Of a DNA stretch of 64,000 bases, positions 1 through 8,487 are shown piece after piece. Source of the stretch: Streptomyces sp. NBS 14/10 (GTDB taxonomy: Bacteria > Actinomycetota > Actinomycetes > Streptomycetales > Streptomycetaceae); the NCBI RefSeq assembly GCF_002224125.1, contig NZ_NCSM01000003.1, positions 441,747-505,746 of the forward strand, in the 5' to 3' direction. The notes under the pieces were generated by a model, which saw only the letters and a program-made list of their open reading frames with translations, was not told where the DNA came from and did no database searches. A program made the translations under genes and the position numbers. Every line of letters begins with the position of its first letter. The first letter of the stretch is position 1.

Positions 1-177
1 CACGTCGTACTCCGCGCCGCTGATGCGCAGCTTTCTCACCGAGTCGACCTCACTGACCACGGTGAGCCGCGGGTCGTCGTTGAGCGCGTCCACCAGGCCG
101 CGTCTGGTCATCTCGTGGTCTTCGACCACGGCCACTTGCAGTGGCTGCCGGTCATCCCGTTCAGTTTCCGACGTCAT
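1..177 (-). CDS. Response regulator, N-terminal part (cut by window edge)
   Basis: The frame starts at ATG 177 and is still open at base 1, so only the first 59 residues are present. They match the start of a NarL/FixJ-type receiver domain: a hydrophobic strand and acidic pair (VAVVEDHEMTRRGL) followed by a leucine-rich first helix. The phosphorylated Asp and the output domain lie outside the window. It begins 35 bp after the stop of the sensor kinase on the same strand, so the two are very probably a co-transcribed two-component pair. The output function cannot be read here. Confidence 0.85.
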   Translation of the reverse strand, partial: MTSETERDDRQPLQVAVVEDHEMTRRGLVDALNDDPRLTVVSEVDSVRKLRISGAEYDV

Positions 178-212
178 GACGGACGCCCCCCTTGATCTCC
201 TCGGCATGTGCT

Positions 213-1526
213 CTATGGCTTCCTCGGGGCGCGGGCGGCCGATGCGATCGGGAGAGTGAGCGTCACCTGCGTGAGCCCGCTGACCGATTCCACCTCCAGC
301 GCCCCGCCCCGCTCGCGCAGCAGCCGCTCGTGGAGGGCGAGCGACCTCATCCGGCTGACCCCGCTCGCCAGCACCTCAGGCGGGAATCCGGTGCCGTGGT
401 CGGTGACCACCAGCTCCACCACATCGCCGCCCTCCCCGCCTGCCTCGCTCTCCGGCGCGGGCATCACGTCCACATGCAGCACCGCGTCGTGCACCCCCGC
501 GCTGCGCGGCACGTTGATCAGCAGCGCCCGCAGGGCGGGCTCCAGCAGCTCCACCTCGGGCGGCGGGATCCGGGCCGCCGCCTCGACGACGTGGTCGGGG
601 ATGATCGGCTCCACGGTCAGCCGGTCGTTGGTGGCCAGGGCGACCTGTCGGTGCACCATGCCGATCAGCGGCACCGACTCGCTGAACCGCCCGGTGGCGA
701 TGAAGGTGGCCAGCCGCTCCCGGGCCACCACCGCGGATTTGCGCAGCGAGTCGAGCTGTTCGGGATCGGTGATGTCGACCCGCTGGAAGGCGTTGAGGGT
801 GTGCCCCAGGTGGTTGTGCAGCTCGATGGCGAGCAGTTTCCGCTGCTCCTGTTCATGCAGCTGAAGGCTCATATCGCCGAGGTCGGCGGAGAGTTGCAGC
901 AGGAAGATGCCGCCGCGCCGGATGAGGTAGGCCAGCGCCCCGTAACCGGTGAGCCCGATCAGCACATCGGAGCGGCCAAGCGCCGACGGGTCGCCCAGGA
1001 CGATGACCGCGGCGTACGAGGCGGCGACGGCGGCCGTGCCGCCGACCAGGACGCGCGGCCGCTGGCCGAGGGCCGAACCGACGCCCACACCGGAGATCTG
1101 CTCGGTGGTCAGCACCAGCAGCGGGGCCATGTCCGCGGCCCGGTTGCCCCCCATGACCAGGGCGCAGGCCCATAAGAAGACCACGGCCGAGCCCAGTTCG
1201 ACCGCCGCCGTGGTGGAGTCGTACACCGTGGGCCCGTGCCCCGCCGCCCCCAGCCCCGGCGCTCCCTGCCCCGCCGCCGGGTCCTCCGCCGTTCCGGCGG
1301 ACCGCGCCGCGTCCGGCTCGCCGCCCGCGTCCCGGGCGAGCACCCGCCGGTGGTTGCGGAAGATGTGCAGAACGAACCACAGCGACTCGGCCAGCACCGC
1401 CAGCAGCAGCGTCAGCGCGCGGCCGGGGTGCCGGGTGTGGCCGGCGATACCGGGCACGGTCACGGCCAGCTGAATGCCATGCATCAGCCGGAAGATCAGC
1501 AGGATGCGGAGCATCTGCCATTCCAT
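213..1526 (-). CDS. Membrane sensor histidine kinase (HisKA_3-like)
   Basis: Predicted 437-residue kinase. The N-terminal half carries several hydrophobic segments (start MEWQMLRILLIFRLMHG, then about four more), giving a polytopic membrane sensor with no large extracellular loop. The dimerisation/phospho-acceptor motif ELHNHLGHTL is near residue 237, with the acceptor His in the position usual for the HisKA_3 class. The ATP-binding domain has a recognisable DHGTGFPPE G-box near the C-terminus, but the classical N-box is weak. I chose ATG 1526 because the membrane part starts there; the frame is open up to 1718 and a longer form is possible. It lies directly upstream of the response regulator. 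The ligand is unknown. Confidence 0.8.
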   Translation of the reverse strand: MEWQMLRILLIFRLMHGIQLAVTVPGIAGHTRHPGRALTLLLAVLAESLWFVLHIFRNHRRVLARDAGGEPDAARSAGTAEDPAAGQGAPGLGAAGHGPTVYDSTTAAVELGSAVVFLWACALVMGGNRAADMAPLLVLTTEQISGVGVGSALGQRPRVLVGGTAAVAASYAAVIVLGDPSALGRSDVLIGLTGYGALAYLIRRGGIFLLQLSADLGDMSLQLHEQEQRKLLAIELHNHLGHTLNAFQRVDITDPEQLDSLRKSAVVARERLATFIATGRFSESVPLIGMVHRQVALATNDRLTVEPIIPDHVVEAAARIPPPEVELLEPALRALLINVPRSAGVHDAVLHVDVMPAPESEAGGEGGDVVELVVTDHGTGFPPEVLASGVSRMRSLALHERLLRERGGALEVESVSGLTQVTLTLPIASAARAPRKP

Positions 1527-1887
1527 ATCGCGCCACGCCAGCCGGTGCCGCACGGCCGGCGACTCGGCGCCCGGCCTGCGCCGCCGGTACGGCACCTTCA
1601 CGGGCACCTTCACGCCGGGCGCACGACGCCCCTCTTCCGGCCACGTAAGCGACCGCCCCCGATGCAGAGCCACGCGGTCCCCCCGCTTCCCCCGAACCCC
1701 TCTGCCCCCGGCCGACACACCGCCCGCCAGGGCGCCGACCAGCCGGAAGGCCTTTCAGTGTGGAGAAGCAAATGGCCCTGGCATAGGGACTGTTGGCCCC
1801 TGGAACCCGCTTGTGCGGGTACCCAGCGGCGCACAGAGTCAGCAGGGGGCGTACGGCGCATTCACCGCGCGCCGGTCAGGCGTCCGC
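1527..1887. other. Intergenic stretch between kinase and exporter genes
   Basis: No convincing gene. Bases 1527-1718 could encode an Arg-rich N-terminal extension of the kinase, but the composition is unlike a membrane sensor. A short perfect hairpin (ACCCGC-TTGT-GCGGGT, 1805-1820) lies about 70 bp beyond the stop of the permease gene and may end exporter transcription. The remainder probably holds the kinase promoter; I see no clear -35/-10 pair. Confidence 0.4.
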
Positions 1888-2724
1888 TCACTGATCGCGC
1901 CGGCGCACACCGACCACGGTGACCGCGACCGCGGCGGCCGCCCACACCGCGTAGACCGTCCAGGCTCCCCCGACGGTCCACGGGTAGTGCAGCGGGTGGT
2001 AATCAACCGCCACCAGCCGACGCCACGCCTGGTAGAGCGTGCCGTGGGAGGCGACCGCCGACCAGTGGCGGCCGTCGGTGAGGGCCAACGGCAGCACCAG
2101 GAGAACCAGAGAGGAGCCGATCATGGTGCCCGCGGTCTGCCGGATCACCGTGCCGAGCGCCAGGCCGGCGAGCGCGCACAGCGGCGCGAGCAGCGCGGAC
2201 GCCACCACGACGCGCAGCGCGCCCGGGTCGCCGAGCGAGACGCCCGCGCCCCGCCGGTCCAGGATCGCCTGGGTCGCGGCGAACGAGACCCCCGCGACGA
2301 ACGCGCCGAAGACGGCCGTGGCCGCCGCGACCACCACCGCCTTGGCCGCCATCACCGAACGGCGCGCCGGAACGGCCGCGAACGTCGTACGGATGGTGCC
2401 CGAGGCGTACTCCCCGACGATCGCCATGGCACCGAGCGCGCCGAGCGCGAGCATCATGACCGTGACGGCGTTCACGGTGAAGGCCTCGTCCAGCGGCAGC
2501 CCGTCCCGGATGAAGCGCTCCGGGCCCTCCGGGTTCTGCTGCGACCAGTTGCGGTAGGTGTCATAGGCGGTGCCCACGTTGAACGCGACGACGGCCAGGG
2601 CGGTCGCCCCGTACCCGAACCAGGTCGAGCGAAGCGACCGGAGCTTGATCCACTCGGCGGCGACCAGATCGCCGAACCGGGAGCGGGGTTCGGCGGCATG
2701 AAGAGACACAGCGGTCGCGGTCAT
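1888..2724 (-). CDS. ABC-2-type exporter permease
   Basis: 278 residues. The N-terminus AAEWIKLRSLRSTW is typical of actinomycete ABC-2 permeases whose first cytosolic helix precedes membrane segment 1. About six hydrophobic segments follow, including ALGALGAMAIVGEYASGTIR, where GEYASGTIR is a common signature of the family. Its ATG overlaps the stop of the ATPase gene by 4 bp (ATGA at 2721-2724), so the two proteins are made together and form one exporter. Such two-gene exporters often confer drug or antimicrobial-peptide resistance; the substrate here is unknown. Confidence 0.85.
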   Translation of the reverse strand: MTATAVSLHAAEPRSRFGDLVAAEWIKLRSLRSTWFGYGATALAVVAFNVGTAYDTYRNWSQQNPEGPERFIRDGLPLDEAFTVNAVTVMMLALGALGAMAIVGEYASGTIRTTFAAVPARRSVMAAKAVVVAAATAVFGAFVAGVSFAATQAILDRRGAGVSLGDPGALRVVVASALLAPLCALAGLALGTVIRQTAGTMIGSSLVLLVLPLALTDGRHWSAVASHGTLYQAWRRLVAVDYHPLHYPWTVGGAWTVYAVWAAAAVAVTVVGVRRRDQ

Positions 2725-3629
2725 CGGGACTCCCCCGCGAGGTACTGGACGCTGTCGGCGGTGAGCTCCATGAACGCGTCTTCCAGCGACGCGGAGCGGG
2801 CGCTGAGGTGGTGCAGCGCAACGCCGTGGGCCTGCGCGATCTCCCCGATCCGGGCCACGCCCAGACCGATCACGGTCAGCAGCTCGCCCTCCGTGTGCAC
2901 CGCCGCGCCCTCCGCCGTGAGCAAATCCCGCAGAACGCCGACAGCGGGCGTGCGCACCTCGACGCTCTGCCGGGTGCCCCGGGCCGAGAACTCCTCCAGG
3001 CTCTCCGCCGCGATCAGCTCGCCCCGGCCGATGACGATCAACTGGTCGGCGGTGTGCTCCATCTCGGACATCAGATGGCTGGAGACGAACACGGTGCGGC
3101 CCTCGGCGGCCAGCCCCCGGAACAGCTCACGCACCCACTTCACCCCCTCCGGATCCAGGCCGTTGAGCGGTTCGTCGAAGAGCAGCACCGGCGCGTCGCC
3201 CAGCAGCGCCGACGCGATGCCGAGCCGCTGCTTCATGCCGAGCGAGAAACCGCCGATGCGGCGCCGGGCGACCTCTGCGAGGCCGACCCGCTCCAGCACC
3301 TCCTCGACCCGGCGCCGCGGGATGCGGTTGCTCCGGGCGAGGGCGGACAGATGCGCCACCGCGCTGCGCCCGCCGTGCACCTCCTGCGCGTCGAGCAGTG
3401 AGCCGATGTGGCGCAGCCCGCGGGGGCGGGCGGCGAAGGGGCGGCCCTCGACGGTGACGCTGCCGCTGGTGGGCTCGTGCAGGCCGAGGATCATCCGCAG
3501 CGTGGTGCTCTTGCCCGCGCCGTTCGGCCCCAGGAAGCCGGTCACATGGCCCGGATCCACGGTGAAGGTCAGGTCTTTGACGGCGATCGTGCCGCCGTAT
3601 CGCTTGGTGAGTTGGTTGACTTCGATCAC
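2721..3629 (-). CDS. ABC transporter ATP-binding protein (DrrA/CcmA-like)
   Basis: About 302 residues. Walker A GPNGAGKST, signature FSLGMKQRLG and Walker B VLLFDEPLNGLDPEG are all present in order, followed by the switch His (VSSHLMSEME). The C-terminal ~90 residues match the accessory domain seen in DrrA-type drug-export ATPases. I placed the start at GTG 3629 (V-IEVNQLTKRYGG), where family similarity begins; GTG 3638 is an alternative. It precedes and overlaps its permease. A two-component system lies just downstream, but nothing shows that it controls the exporter. Confidence 0.87.
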   Translation of the reverse strand: MIEVNQLTKRYGGTIAVKDLTFTVDPGHVTGFLGPNGAGKSTTLRMILGLHEPTSGSVTVEGRPFAARPRGLRHIGSLLDAQEVHGGRSAVAHLSALARSNRIPRRRVEEVLERVGLAEVARRRIGGFSLGMKQRLGIASALLGDAPVLLFDEPLNGLDPEGVKWVRELFRGLAAEGRTVFVSSHLMSEMEHTADQLIVIGRGELIAAESLEEFSARGTRQSVEVRTPAVGVLRDLLTAEGAAVHTEGELLTVIGLGVARIGEIAQAHGVALHHLSARSASLEDAFMELTADSVQYLAGESR

Positions 3630-3763
3630 GAAGGCCACGGTGCCGGTGGGCGCCCCCGCCCGTCGTCGGCCCGCCGCTGACAATCGCCGGGCGCCGGTGT
3701 CGACCCTGGTTGTACAGCCACGGTCCGATGTCCGGCCGCGGGCCCCGTGGCTACGATCTGGCC

Positions 3764-4042
3764 ATGTCCGCCTCTCCGCCTCTCCCGCTGCTCAAGCGCA
3801 TATCGCCGGGCCTGTGGGTGGGGCTGGTGTGGTTCGCGGCGGCGCTGGGCCCCGTCGTGAAGTACGTCCTGATGCCGCCGCGGCATGAGTACTCGCTCAA
3901 CTACCCCCGGCAGGGCCTGGACCCGCTGTCCGCCAAGCTGCTGCTCGCCATCGCCTTCGCGCTGGTCCTGGCCGGATGCGCACTGCTGCGCCGCAGGACT
4001 TCGCTGGGGTACGGGCTGCTGCTCCGGAGAACAACTGCGTAG
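3764..4042 (+). CDS. Small two-TM membrane protein, possibly 3'-disrupted
   Basis: 92-residue protein starting at ATG 3764, divergent from the exporter operon. It has two hydrophobic stretches (about residues 15-38 and 58-76) separated by a polar loop. I do not recognise a family. Its last ~12 codons overlap, in another frame, sequence that reads as a DUF397 protein, so the C-terminus (RRTSLGYGLLLRRTTA) may be a product of a rearrangement rather than the ancestral end. Confidence 0.55.
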   Translation: MSASPPLPLLKRISPGLWVGLVWFAAALGPVVKYVLMPPRHEYSLNYPRQGLDPLSAKLLLAIAFALVLAGCALLRRRTSLGYGLLLRRTTA

Positions 4043-4176
4043 AGGTTGCGGACATGGCCGACAACGGCCGTGCCGTACGGGACAGCAAGAATCAGCGCGG
4101 CCCGCATCTGACGTTCACACATGGGGCATGGCAAGCGTTCCTACAGGGCGTCAAGCGGCAGGAGCTCGACCGCTAG
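4027..4176 (+). pseudogene. DUF397 gene remnant lacking its 5' part
   Basis: From codon 4027 the sequence reads ENNCVEVADMADNGRAVRDS and continues through LTFTHGAWQAFLQGVK to a stop at 4176. That is the central and C-terminal part of a DUF397 protein (usual order: W-K-S-S-Y-S-G, NCVEVA, VRDSK, LTF-W-F-GVK-GEFD). The W-x-KSSYSG start is missing and the join falls inside the 3' end of the upstream membrane-protein gene. An internal ATG at 4054 could still yield a short peptide. DUF397 genes normally sit after an XRE-DUF5753 regulator gene, and none is here. An intact pair is at 26.4-27.5 kb. Confidence 0.75.
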
Positions 4177-4250
4177 ACAGCTCAGACGCACGAGGGCATC
4201 CTGCGAGCCGTTGCCGGGGGCGTAGCTCAGTCCACCACGCGCCCCCGGCA

Positions 4251-4870
4251 GGGGAAGGGGGCGGCCGGCCGGTGTCCTGGTTCCTTGGGCCGGTGGGTGA
4301 CTGGGCTCACGACAGGCTCCGCTGCGCCGCGACAGCTGCCGCGCGGTGGCTGCCCGATCAGTCCAGCGGTGCGCTGGACCGGAGGCGCGCGAGCGCGACG
4401 AACGGGCCGGCGACCGCTGGACGGCATGGTCCGGACGCCGCGCGCGGGCATCGTCTCGCGCCTTCGGCGCAGAGCGGCCAGCAGCGGGTACGGAGAGGGG
4501 CGCCGAGGCAGCGTCGCCGTCCAGCCCAACGATCATCACCCGCCGACGGGTGGCGGAGCGGCGGGTGGTCGCCCGGAGCGCTGGAGGGCGGTCCGGTTGG
4601 GGCCTCCACCCACCAGCTCTCAAAAAGATGCTTGCTCTGCATCAAGTACTGCATCAACCGTCTTTTTTAGAGCAGGTGGGTGGAGAGGCGATCCCGTCCC
4701 CCGGTGCCCGCCCATCCGTCGCGCTCCCGCGCCCCCGTTCCAGCGCACTGCTGGACTGACCGCTTGGCCACCGCGCGGCAGCAGCTGCGGCGGAGCGCAG
4801 CGGAGCCTGTCCTGAGCTCAGCCGCCCGCCGGGCCGAGGAACCAGGACACCGGGCCCCCCTTCCCCCTTC
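4251..4870. repeat. Long imperfect inverted repeat (~165-bp arms)
   Basis: Left arm about 4251-4415, right arm about 4705-4870. The reverse complement of the right arm matches the left with scattered mismatches and small gaps. Shared blocks include GGTGTCCTGGTTCCT, GACAGGCTCCGCTGCG, TGCCGCGCGGTGGC and CAGTCCAGC-GTGCGCTGGA. The arms are separated by about 290 bp that contains a second, inner inverted repeat nearer the right arm, so the left half has about 190 extra bases (4415-4600). No transposase frame is present. It could be a non-autonomous (MITE-like) element or two inverted copies of one intergenic repeat. Confidence 0.7.
4601..4690. repeat. Inner inverted repeat with A/T-rich stem base
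   Basis: GCCTCCACCCACCAGCTCT (from 4602, followed by CAAAAAGA) pairs with the stretch 4661-4690, whose reverse complement reads GCCTCTCCACCCACCTGCTC followed by TAAAAAAGA. The ~30-bp loop holds a 9-bp direct repeat CTGCATCAA at 4637-4645 and 4649-4657. The A/T content at the stem base is far above its surroundings. This is the apparent core of the larger inverted repeat. It could act as a hairpin terminator or a recombination/transposition end; neither is proven. Confidence 0.65.
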
Positions 4871-5077
4871 TCGCTGGCGCATTGGACCCGGAGGGTCCGA
4901 GACGAAAGCCGCACCCGCGCGAGCCGAATGCCGCGAGACGGCGCATAGGCACAGCGCAGCGAAGCGCAGCTGCACCCGCGAAGCGCAGCGAGCCGCACCC
5001 ACCCCGCCCGTACAGCGAGGGTTCGAGCGTGGGCTCCGCCGACGCCTCGAAACACGCCCCGACTACGCTGCAGGCGC

Positions 5078-5500
5078 ATGGACCCGATCTTCCGACTTCC
5101 GCCCAATTCCCCCCTGGCCATGACCGATTCCGAGGACTGGGGCCTGATCCCGTTGCGCGTTCCGGCCGGTTGGAACGTCATCTACAACCAGCTGTCGGCC
5201 CGACGCCTGCCGGATGGAAGGGTCGAGGCCAACGACTCCGAGGATCTGTACTGGGCGCGTACGGCACCACCGCCGTGGCTGACCGCGGAGGAGGTAGCGG
5301 AGGAGGGCGGCCTGCGGGCTCGGGAGATCAACATAGACGCCGGCTGGTACGGCGGCTACGGCTTCCGCGTCGTCGTCCTCGACCCCGACTGGGACCATGA
5401 GCGGGCCTCCCACACCACTCCCGACCTCGGTGAGTTCGTCGCCACCCTGGAGGCGTGGATGTGGGTGATCACCCAGCGAGGGAAGCTCCCCAAATCGTGA
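5078..5500 (+). CDS. Hypothetical protein, 140 aa
   Basis: Acidic soluble protein with no signal peptide or membrane segment and many Trp, Asp and Pro residues (MTDSEDWGLIPLRVPAGWNV near the start). ATG 5078 and ATG 5120 are both possible starts; the second is where the well-composed part begins. I do not recognise the family. It is a single gene, convergent with the serine hydrolase gene. The GC-rich third codon positions support it being genuinely coding. Confidence 0.6.
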   Translation: MDPIFRLPPNSPLAMTDSEDWGLIPLRVPAGWNVIYNQLSARRLPDGRVEANDSEDLYWARTAPPPWLTAEEVAEEGGLRAREINIDAGWYGGYGFRVVVLDPDWDHERASHTTPDLGEFVATLEAWMWVITQRGKLPKS

Positions 5501-5645
5501 GCCGGGCGCCGTCCGCGAGGGCATCACTCGCTCGGCGGGCATGGTGGGCCGCCGCCGGTCACCCACGACGACGAGCTCGTCCCGCGGCCGCCGGTCCGCG
5601 GTACCACGCGATCCGACTACCCCCGGGACCCCCGAAAGTAGCGCG

Positions 5646-6842
5646 TCACCGCAGAGCGGTCCGCAACGCCCGCACCAGCGCCTGTGGGCGCGGGTCGGCC
5701 GTCACGCCGCGCTGCATTCCGTTGGTGACATAGCCGAAGCCGATGCCCGACTCCGGGTCGGCGAAGGCGAGGGAGCCGCCACGGCCCGGGTGGCCGAAGG
5801 AGCCGGGGGTCAGGAGCGGGGAGGCCGGGCCGTGCAGCATGTAGCCGAGGCCGAAGCGGGTGCCGATGACCAGCACCTCGTCCGGGCCCGCGGACTCTTC
5901 CGTACGGGCCAGGGTGAGCGTCGCGGGCGCGAAGAGGCGGCCGCCGGATCGCAGGGGGCCCGCCGAGGGCAGCGGGCCGATGAGCGCCGCGTAGAAGCGG
6001 GCCAGCGCGTCGGCGGTGGCGACGCCGCCCGAGGCGGGCAGTTCGGCCTCGAGGTAGGCGGGGTCGTTCTCGTCGGGTGCCGGGCTGATCGCCCCGAAGG
6101 CGCGCCGGGTGAGCGAGTCGGGGTTCTGGTACGCCTCGGCGACCGACCGCTTGGGCCGCAGCCGCGGGCCCTGTGCGGCGGGCACGGGCGGGGCCTCCAC
6201 GGGCCCGATCCGGCCGACGCGGGCGCGCTGCTCGGGCGGCAGCCCGAGCCACAGGTCGAGCCCCAGCGGCCGGGCTATCTCCTCGGCTATCCAGCGGCCG
6301 ATGGTCCGCCCGGTGACCCGCCGGACCAGCTCGCCGATCAGCCAGCTGTAGGTCTGCGCGTGGTAGCCGTGGGCGGTGCCCGGCTCCCATACGGGCCGCT
6401 GGGCGGCGACCGCCCGCGGGCCGTGGAAGCCGTCGATGGCCTGGACGGGGGCCAGCGGGGTCTCCAGTACGGGCACCCCGGCGCGGTGGCTGAGCAGATG
6501 CCGGACGAGGACCCGCTCCTTGCCGTTCGCCTTGAACTCCGGCCAGTACGTGCCGACCCGGCCGTCCAGGTCGAGCTGGCCGCGCTGGTGGAGCAGCAGC
6601 GGGACGGCGGCGGCGATGCCCTTGGTGACGGACCGGACGACCTGCGCGGTGTCCTGGGCCCATGGCTCGCCGTCGGCGTCCTCTTGAACATCCTTCACGC
6701 CGCCCCACAGGTCGACGACCTTGTGGCCCTCCCGGTACACGGTCACGGCCGCGCCGCGGTCGCCGCGCCGGGCGAAGTTGTCCACGAAGGCGTCCCGGAC
6801 CGGTTCGAATCCGTCGGCCACCGTGCCCTGGACGTCCACCAC
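5646..6842 (-). CDS. Serine hydrolase of the beta-lactamase/esterase family
   Basis: 398 residues, GTG start at 6842 or 6839. The class C beta-lactamase/EstB fold motifs are visible: the nucleophile motif S-x-x-K as SVTK in VRSVTKGIAAAVPLLL, then HLLSHRAG, the tyrosine region GYHAQTYSW, and the C-terminal HPGRGGSLAF in place of KTG. The last pattern is typical of esterases (lipolytic family VIII) rather than true beta-lactamases. No signal peptide is visible, so a cytosolic esterase or peptidase is likely. It is a single gene downstream of the metal importer, 70 bp away, and possibly shares its transcript. The substrate is not known. Confidence 0.82.
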   Translation of the reverse strand: MVDVQGTVADGFEPVRDAFVDNFARRGDRGAAVTVYREGHKVVDLWGGVKDVQEDADGEPWAQDTAQVVRSVTKGIAAAVPLLLHQRGQLDLDGRVGTYWPEFKANGKERVLVRHLLSHRAGVPVLETPLAPVQAIDGFHGPRAVAAQRPVWEPGTAHGYHAQTYSWLIGELVRRVTGRTIGRWIAEEIARPLGLDLWLGLPPEQRARVGRIGPVEAPPVPAAQGPRLRPKRSVAEAYQNPDSLTRRAFGAISPAPDENDPAYLEAELPASGGVATADALARFYAALIGPLPSAGPLRSGGRLFAPATLTLARTEESAGPDEVLVIGTRFGLGYMLHGPASPLLTPGSFGHPGRGGSLAFADPESGIGFGYVTNGMQRGVTADPRPQALVRALRTALR

Positions 6843-6912
6843 TGATCCGTACTCCCACCATGCCGAGGGCGAAGTGTGCTCCCCCCATGGTGCATCGGCC
6901 CCGCCGGATACC

Positions 6913-7725
6913 TCAGACCGGGGCCGTCACCGAGCGGGGGTCGAAGCCGAAGGGCAACTCCAGTCGATTTTCCCTCATCAGGGCCTCGTCGCACAGCAGG
7001 TCCTGGGTGCGGCCGTCGGCGGCGATCACTCCGCCGCTGAGCACCACGGAGCGCGGGCACAGCTCCAGCGCGTACGGCAGGTCGTGGGTGACCATCAGCA
7101 CCGTGACGTCCAGGGAGCGCAGGATGTCGGCCAGCTCGCGGCGCGAGGCGGGGTCGAGGTTGGAGGAGGGCTCGTCCAGCACCAGGATCTCCGGCTCCAT
7201 GGCCAGGACGGTCGCCACCGCCACCCGCCGCCGCTGTCCGAAGGAGAGGTGGTGCGGCGGGCGGTCGGCGAACTCGGCCATGCCGACCCGCTCCAGGGCC
7301 GTGATCACCCGCTGTTCCAGCTCCGCGCCGCGCAGCCCGGCCGCGGCCGGGCCGAACGCGACGTCCTCGCGCACCGTCGGCATGAACAGCTGGTCGTCGG
7401 GGTCCTGGAAGACGATCCCGACGCGGCGGCGGATCTCGGCCAGATTCCGCTTGGCGACCGGCAGCCCGGCCACGGTGACGGTCCCCGCGCCCGCGTCCAG
7501 GATCCCGTTGAGGTGCAGGACCAGGGTGGTCTTGCCCGCGCCGTTGGGCCCGAGCAGCGCGACGCGCTCGCCGCGGGCCACGGTCAGGTCGACGCCGAAG
7601 AGGGCCTGGTGGCCGTCGGGGTAGGCGTACGCCAGGCCAGTTACCCGGAGGGAGGGCGCGTGGGAGGGCTGGGCGGTTTGGGGGGTGGTCTCGGGAGTGG
7701 TCTCCGCGGGAGACGAGCCGGTCAT
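6913..7725 (-). CDS. cbiO: ECF transporter ATPase, nickel/cobalt type
   Basis: 270 residues. Walker A LLGPNGAGKTTL, Q-loop FQDPDDQLFM, signature LSFGQRRRVA and Walker B EILVLDEPSSNLD are present; QDPDDQLF is characteristic of CbiO/EcfA ATPases. The chosen ATG 7725 overlaps the cbiQ stop by 4 bp (ATGA); ATG 7737 would add four residues. It is the last gene of a cbiM-cbiQ-cbiO unit and drives uptake of a transition-metal ion through the membrane components encoded just upstream. The adjacent operator points to nickel, so NikO would be an equally good name. Confidence 0.9.
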   Translation of the reverse strand: MTGSSPAETTPETTPQTAQPSHAPSLRVTGLAYAYPDGHQALFGVDLTVARGERVALLGPNGAGKTTLVLHLNGILDAGAGTVTVAGLPVAKRNLAEIRRRVGIVFQDPDDQLFMPTVREDVAFGPAAAGLRGAELEQRVITALERVGMAEFADRPPHHLSFGQRRRVAVATVLAMEPEILVLDEPSSNLDPASRRELADILRSLDVTVLMVTHDLPYALELCPRSVVLSGGVIAADGRTQDLLCDEALMRENRLELPFGFDPRSVTAPV

Positions 7726-8486
7726 ATCAACATCCATCCGGTCAGGCAGACCACCAGCGCGGTCAGGGGAAGGGCCGCGGCGGACAGCCACTGGGCCCGG
7801 GTCGCCGTCATATCGTCGATCACGGGCATGGTGCCCGCATAGCCCCGGCTGATCATCGCCAGGTGGACCCGCTCGCCGCGCTCGTACGAGCGGATGAACA
7901 GCGCCCCGGCGGACTTGGCGAGCACGCCCCAGTGGCGCACCCCGCGCGCCTCGAAGCCGCGCGACTGGCGGGCGATCCGCATCCGCCGCATCTCGTCCGT
8001 GATGACGTCCCCGTAGCGGATCATGAACGACGCGATCTGGACCAGCAGCGACGGCATCCGCAGCCGCTGGAGCCCCAGCAGCAGGGCGCGCAGCTCGGTC
8101 GTGGAGGCCAGCAGCACGGAGGCGGCGACCCCGAGCGTGCCCTTGGCCAGGATGTTCCAGGCGCCCCACAGGCCGGGGCGGCTGAGCTCCATCCCGAGCA
8201 CCGCGACGCGCTCGCCGTCCGCGACGAACGGCATCAGCACGGCGAAGGCCACGAATGGGATCTCGATCAGCAGCCGCCGCAGCACATACCCCGCCGGAAT
8301 CCGCGCCACCGCCGCGACCGCCGCCAGCGCCACGGCGTACGCCCCGAAGGCCCACACCGCCTCGCGCGGGGTGGAGACGACGACCAGTACGAAACAGAGC
8401 ACCGCGGCGATCTTGCACTGCGGGGGCAGGGCGTGCACCGGCGAGCGGCCCTCCCGGTACAGCTTGTGGGCGTGACCCGCGCCCAT
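7722..8486 (-). CDS. cbiQ: ECF transporter transmembrane protein, nickel/cobalt type
   Basis: 254 residues with about five hydrophobic segments. The two short Ala-Arg-Gly coupling helices that contact the ATPase are visible as ARQSRGF and AMISRGY near residues 180 and 220, the family hallmark. The ATG lies 1 bp after the cbiM stop and the stop overlaps the cbiO start, so translation is coupled across the operon. It acts as the T component joining the substrate-binding CbiM to the ATPase. Confidence 0.9.
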   Translation of the reverse strand: MGAGHAHKLYREGRSPVHALPPQCKIAAVLCFVLVVVSTPREAVWAFGAYAVALAAVAAVARIPAGYVLRRLLIEIPFVAFAVLMPFVADGERVAVLGMELSRPGLWGAWNILAKGTLGVAASVLLASTTELRALLLGLQRLRMPSLLVQIASFMIRYGDVITDEMRRMRIARQSRGFEARGVRHWGVLAKSAGALFIRSYERGERVHLAMISRGYAGTMPVIDDMTATRAQWLSAAALPLTALVVCLTGWMLI

Positions 8487-8487
8487 G

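Larger units (their letters stand above)
4177..5077. other. 900-bp gene-free region dominated by repeats
   Basis: No frame here looks like a real protein. Most of the stretch is an imperfect long inverted repeat (separate entry). The last 200 bp (4870-5077) contain short direct repeats of the GCGCAGCGAAGCGCAGC type at about 4959-4990. The region separates the DUF397 remnant from the next gene and looks like insertion-derived or palindromic intergenic DNA. Confidence 0.6.

Noticed and set aside
1474..3888. 804-residue plus-strand open frame
   Set aside because: It lies antisense to the kinase and exporter genes, and its composition is Arg/Ser/Pro-rich with no motif; the minus-strand genes have clear domains.
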